DNA from: Puniceicoccales bacterium
GTDB lineage: Bacteria; Verrucomicrobiota; Verrucomicrobiia; Opitutales; JAIRKQ01
Assembly (NCBI GenBank): GCA_031270385.1
Contig: JAISXS010000052.1
Coordinates: 1-7,466, forward strand
Direction: 5' to 3'
DNA: 7,466 nt
The notes below the pieces were generated by a model that was given only the letters and a program-made list of their open reading frames with translations, was not told the origin of the DNA and made no database searches. Of this stretch, positions 6,244 to 7,466 are shown piece after piece (the first letter of the stretch is position 1; each line of letters starts with the position of its first letter). The position numbers and the translations under genes were made by a program.

Positions 6244-6891
6244 TTAACGGAAGGTCCTATTCACATTAAAGAAACCGTATGGAAAATTTTGTGGTTCAGC
6301 AAAGCCGTCAAATCGATTGAAATTGGAACTCACAAAAACCTCTGGCACATTATGTTTTTCCGCGATTTTTACGCCCTCATCGACCAGCTCTCCAAATTCA
6401 TCCATCTCTTTAAAGACAGATTCATCAATGGTAAATTCAGGCGGGGTCGGCGGTGGTGATCCCGGACTCATTGTGCCTCTGGCTAGGGCTTCAGTCATCT
6501 CTTCTGCGGTCATTGTATCCATACGCGATACCTGATGAAGACTTAGACTTTCACCGGAACTCACCTCAATCTCGGAAAGGACTACCCTAACTGACACTTC
6601 GATTCGCTTGATTTGTCCGTTGTCATCGGAAGCATCGACAGATGTGGTGAAAGCTTTCATACTTTTTATTTCTCTCTCAACAAGTGAACGAGGCAGGTTT
6701 ACTAAGGAGAATTCCCATACGTGGTTGTTATTCTCCGTCGGCCAAACACTATAAGGCTTACAGGCGCGGAGTATTGCGCGTCTTGGTTCCTCATCAAGCA
6801 ATCCATAGTCTCCAGTATTTTTATCAATATAAATGTATGTCGCTGTCGGGGTGACGTACCCTGCTTCCAAATGTTCATTTCCGTGGTTCAT
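6244..6891 (-). CDS. Hypothetical protein, 215 residues, proline-rich linker
   Basis: No family is recognised. The ATG at 6891 is chosen over one at 6930 because AAGGAG lies 4 bases upstream of it. The protein is hydrophilic and acidic, with no signal peptide or membrane segment. Residues 11-35 are rich in Tyr/Thr, and 57-110 alternate in a way that suggests beta strands (HVWEFSLVNLP, then IKRIEVSVRVVLSEIEV). A flexible segment at 142-151 reads SPGSPPPTPP and is followed by a very acidic helix (about 155-178). The C-terminus, about 185-215, is rich in Phe and Asn (NFPYGFFNVNRTFR). This suggests two modules joined by a linker. It stands alone between a tRNA and a repeat cluster, transcribed toward the tRNA. 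A TTGACA hexamer on its strand at 6950-6955 could be a -35 box, but no good -10 follows. It is probably a real, lineage-restricted gene. Confidence 0.65.
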   Translation of the reverse strand: MNHGNEHLEAGYVTPTATYIYIDKNTGDYGLLDEEPRRAILRACKPYSVWPTENNNHVWEFSLVNLPRSLVEREIKSMKAFTTSVDASDDNGQIKRIEVSVRVVLSEIEVSSGESLSLHQVSRMDTMTAEEMTEALARGTMSPGSPPPTPPEFTIDESVFKEMDEFGELVDEGVKIAEKHNVPEVFVSSNFNRFDGFAEPQNFPYGFFNVNRTFR

Positions 6892-6895
6892 AATT

Positions 6896-6901
6896 CTCCT
6901 T
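6896..6901 (-). promoter_or_regulatory. Shine-Dalgarno AAGGAG of the 215-residue hypothetical gene
   Basis: On the minus strand AAGGAG is followed by AATT and then the ATG at 6891. It is the clearest ribosome binding site in the window after the one at obg, and it supports a real translated gene with this start. Confidence 0.7.
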
Positions 6902-6986
6902 GTTCTTTTCTCGTAAAGACTCCCTGCCAAAAGCAGAGAAATGTTTCCTTGTCAACTCAAAAAATGTCTTTTTAGGATAGGACAAT

Positions 6987-7094
6987 TATAGTCATCTTCC
7001 CTGAGAAAAGCACACCCTTCATTCCAAAAAATGGGAATTTTTCTGCTAAATATCGTTAAATAGAATGCTTTTTTCGGGTAAGATGACCATATAG
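6987..7094. repeat. Full-length inverted-repeat element (MITE-like), copy 2
   Basis: It is closely similar to copy 1 over its whole length: the left end TATAGTCATCTTCCCTGAGA, the interior TTTCTGCTAA...TATCGTTA, and the right end with AGAATGCTTTTTTC. The right terminal repeat has a 2-base insertion (ACCATATAG instead of ACTATAG). It lies about 95 bp upstream of the hypothetical gene. After its right end it shares AGTTGTTT with copy 1. Confidence 0.85.
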
Positions 7095-7125
7095 TTGTTT
7101 CATTTGAAAAGGACATTATATTCAA

Positions 7126-7229
7126 TATAGTCATCTTATTCGAGAAGAGCATATTATTTTTCATAGAAACGGAAATTCCCCCGCTAGGCATCGTTGAGCG
7201 GAGTGCTTTCGTCAAGCAAGATGACTATA
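7126..7229. repeat. Full-length inverted-repeat element (MITE-like), copy 3, divergent interior
   Basis: The outer 12 bases on both sides are perfect inverted copies (TATAGTCATCTT), and 20 of 26 positions match overall. The interior has diverged from copies 1 and 2 but keeps GCTA.GCATCGTT and the GTGCTTTC block. TA borders are present on both sides. The spacer to copy 2 is only 31 bp. Confidence 0.85.
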
Positions 7230-7244
7230 ACATCTGGCGGAAAA

Positions 7245-7296
7245 TTTTTCATTTCTATGAAAAAATATGCCCTTTTCAAGTAAGGCAACCGTAGTT
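7245..7296 (-). repeat. Decayed left half of the same element, inverted
   Basis: Read on the minus strand this stretch follows the left half of copy 3. The interior block ATGAAAAAATATGCCC matches the complement of copy 3's GCATATTATTTTTCAT with small changes. The terminal part has decayed to CAACTACGGTTGCCTT. No right half in the same orientation lies on its inner side. Confidence 0.55.
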
Positions 7297-7330
7297 GCCC
7301 CAATTGAGAAAAGCATTCTGTCTAACGATG
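7297..7330 (-). repeat. Right half of the same element, inverted fragment
   Basis: TTGAGAAAAGCATTCTGTCT followed by AACGAT at about 7304-7329 is an exact complement of the right interior of copy 1 (5895-5920). The terminal repeat on its left is degraded. It stops abruptly 3 bp before a new forward left end at 7333. Confidence 0.65.
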
Positions 7331-7332
7331 TT

Positions 7333-7362
7333 TATAGTCATCTTCCCCGAGAAAAGCATACT
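7333..7362 (+). repeat. Left half-element, truncated
   Basis: TATAGTCATCTTCCCCGAGA followed by AAAGCATACT is a well-preserved left terminus that breaks off into unrelated sequence (7363-7422). No matching right end is found before the next left end at 7423. Confidence 0.7.
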
Positions 7363-7422
7363 GAATGGCATCGGCAAGGGACGCAAAGAGATGGAGGATG
7401 GAGGAAAGTTTTCGCTTGGAGT

Positions 7423-7466
7423 TATAGTCATCTTCCTCGAGAAAAGGCACACTCCTCATCCCAAAA
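7423..7466 (+). repeat. Element copy entering from the right edge (partial)
   Basis: TATAGTCATCTTCCTCGAGA, then an AAAAGGCACACTCC block and ATCCCAAAA, follows the left half of copies 1 and 2 with one extra G. It is cut off by the window end, so whether it is full length is unknown. Confidence 0.75.

Larger units (their letters stand above)
6931..7466. other. Gene-free repeat cluster
   Basis: Apart from the listed element copies and halves, this 536-bp stretch has no supported gene. An 87-codon minus-strand frame (6952-7215) crosses copies 2 and 3 and is derived from repeat sequence. The single stretch without repeat similarity is 7363-7422, a purine-rich piece (GAGATGGAGGATGGAGGAAA) of unknown origin. 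Confidence 0.7.

Noticed and set aside
6952..7215. 87-codon minus-strand ORF
   Set aside because: It spans copies 2 and 3 of the repeat and its codons are made of terminal-repeat sequence; no ribosome binding site or family resemblance.
5830..7466. CRISPR array
   Set aside because: Repeats are ~105 bp, internally palindromic, irregularly spaced, in both orientations and interrupted by genes; no cas genes.

Overview
The window is bacterial chromosomal DNA of moderate GC with normal stop-codon use. It joins a conserved housekeeping gene cluster to repeat-rich, partly decayed flanks. The GT8-type sugar transferase, the SNF2 ATPase, the DUF721/DciA-like protein and the spread of short inverted-repeat elements would fit a Gram-negative-type bacterium, possibly of the Verrucomicrobiota/PVC group. 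This placement is inference; nothing in the window fixes the taxon.

Left flank (1-1075): the window opens inside an IS630-family insertion sequence. The first 21 codons of its transposase run leftward off the edge, and its terminal repeat appears to end near 118. Directly after it is a family 8 glycosyltransferase that keeps the DxD and HYxG..KPW regions but lacks roughly the first 75-80 residues of the catalytic fold. It was probably cut by the IS insertion and may be a pseudogene. Its C-terminus carries two copies of a basic/aromatic repeat.

Central block (1261-5819): four co-directional genes with gaps of 37, 4 and 12 bp, probably one operon: obg (ribosome-assembly GTPase), a large SNF2/Rad54-like ATPase, a small DUF721/DciA-like protein (DciA is a replicative helicase operator) and plsC (lysophosphatidate acyltransferase). 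Together they touch ribosome biogenesis, DNA-templated processes and membrane lipid synthesis.

Right flank (5820-7466): ten bases after plsC begins the first copy of a ~105-bp inverted-repeat element. Then come a tRNA-Val(CAC), a convergent 215-residue gene of unknown function, and a cluster of further full, half and rearranged copies of the same element up to the window edge. The elements have ~26-bp terminal inverted repeats starting TATAGTCATCTT and end in TA. Their ends resemble the end of the IS630 element at the left edge. They look like an IS630/Tc1-mariner-type MITE family, the most unusual structure in the window.
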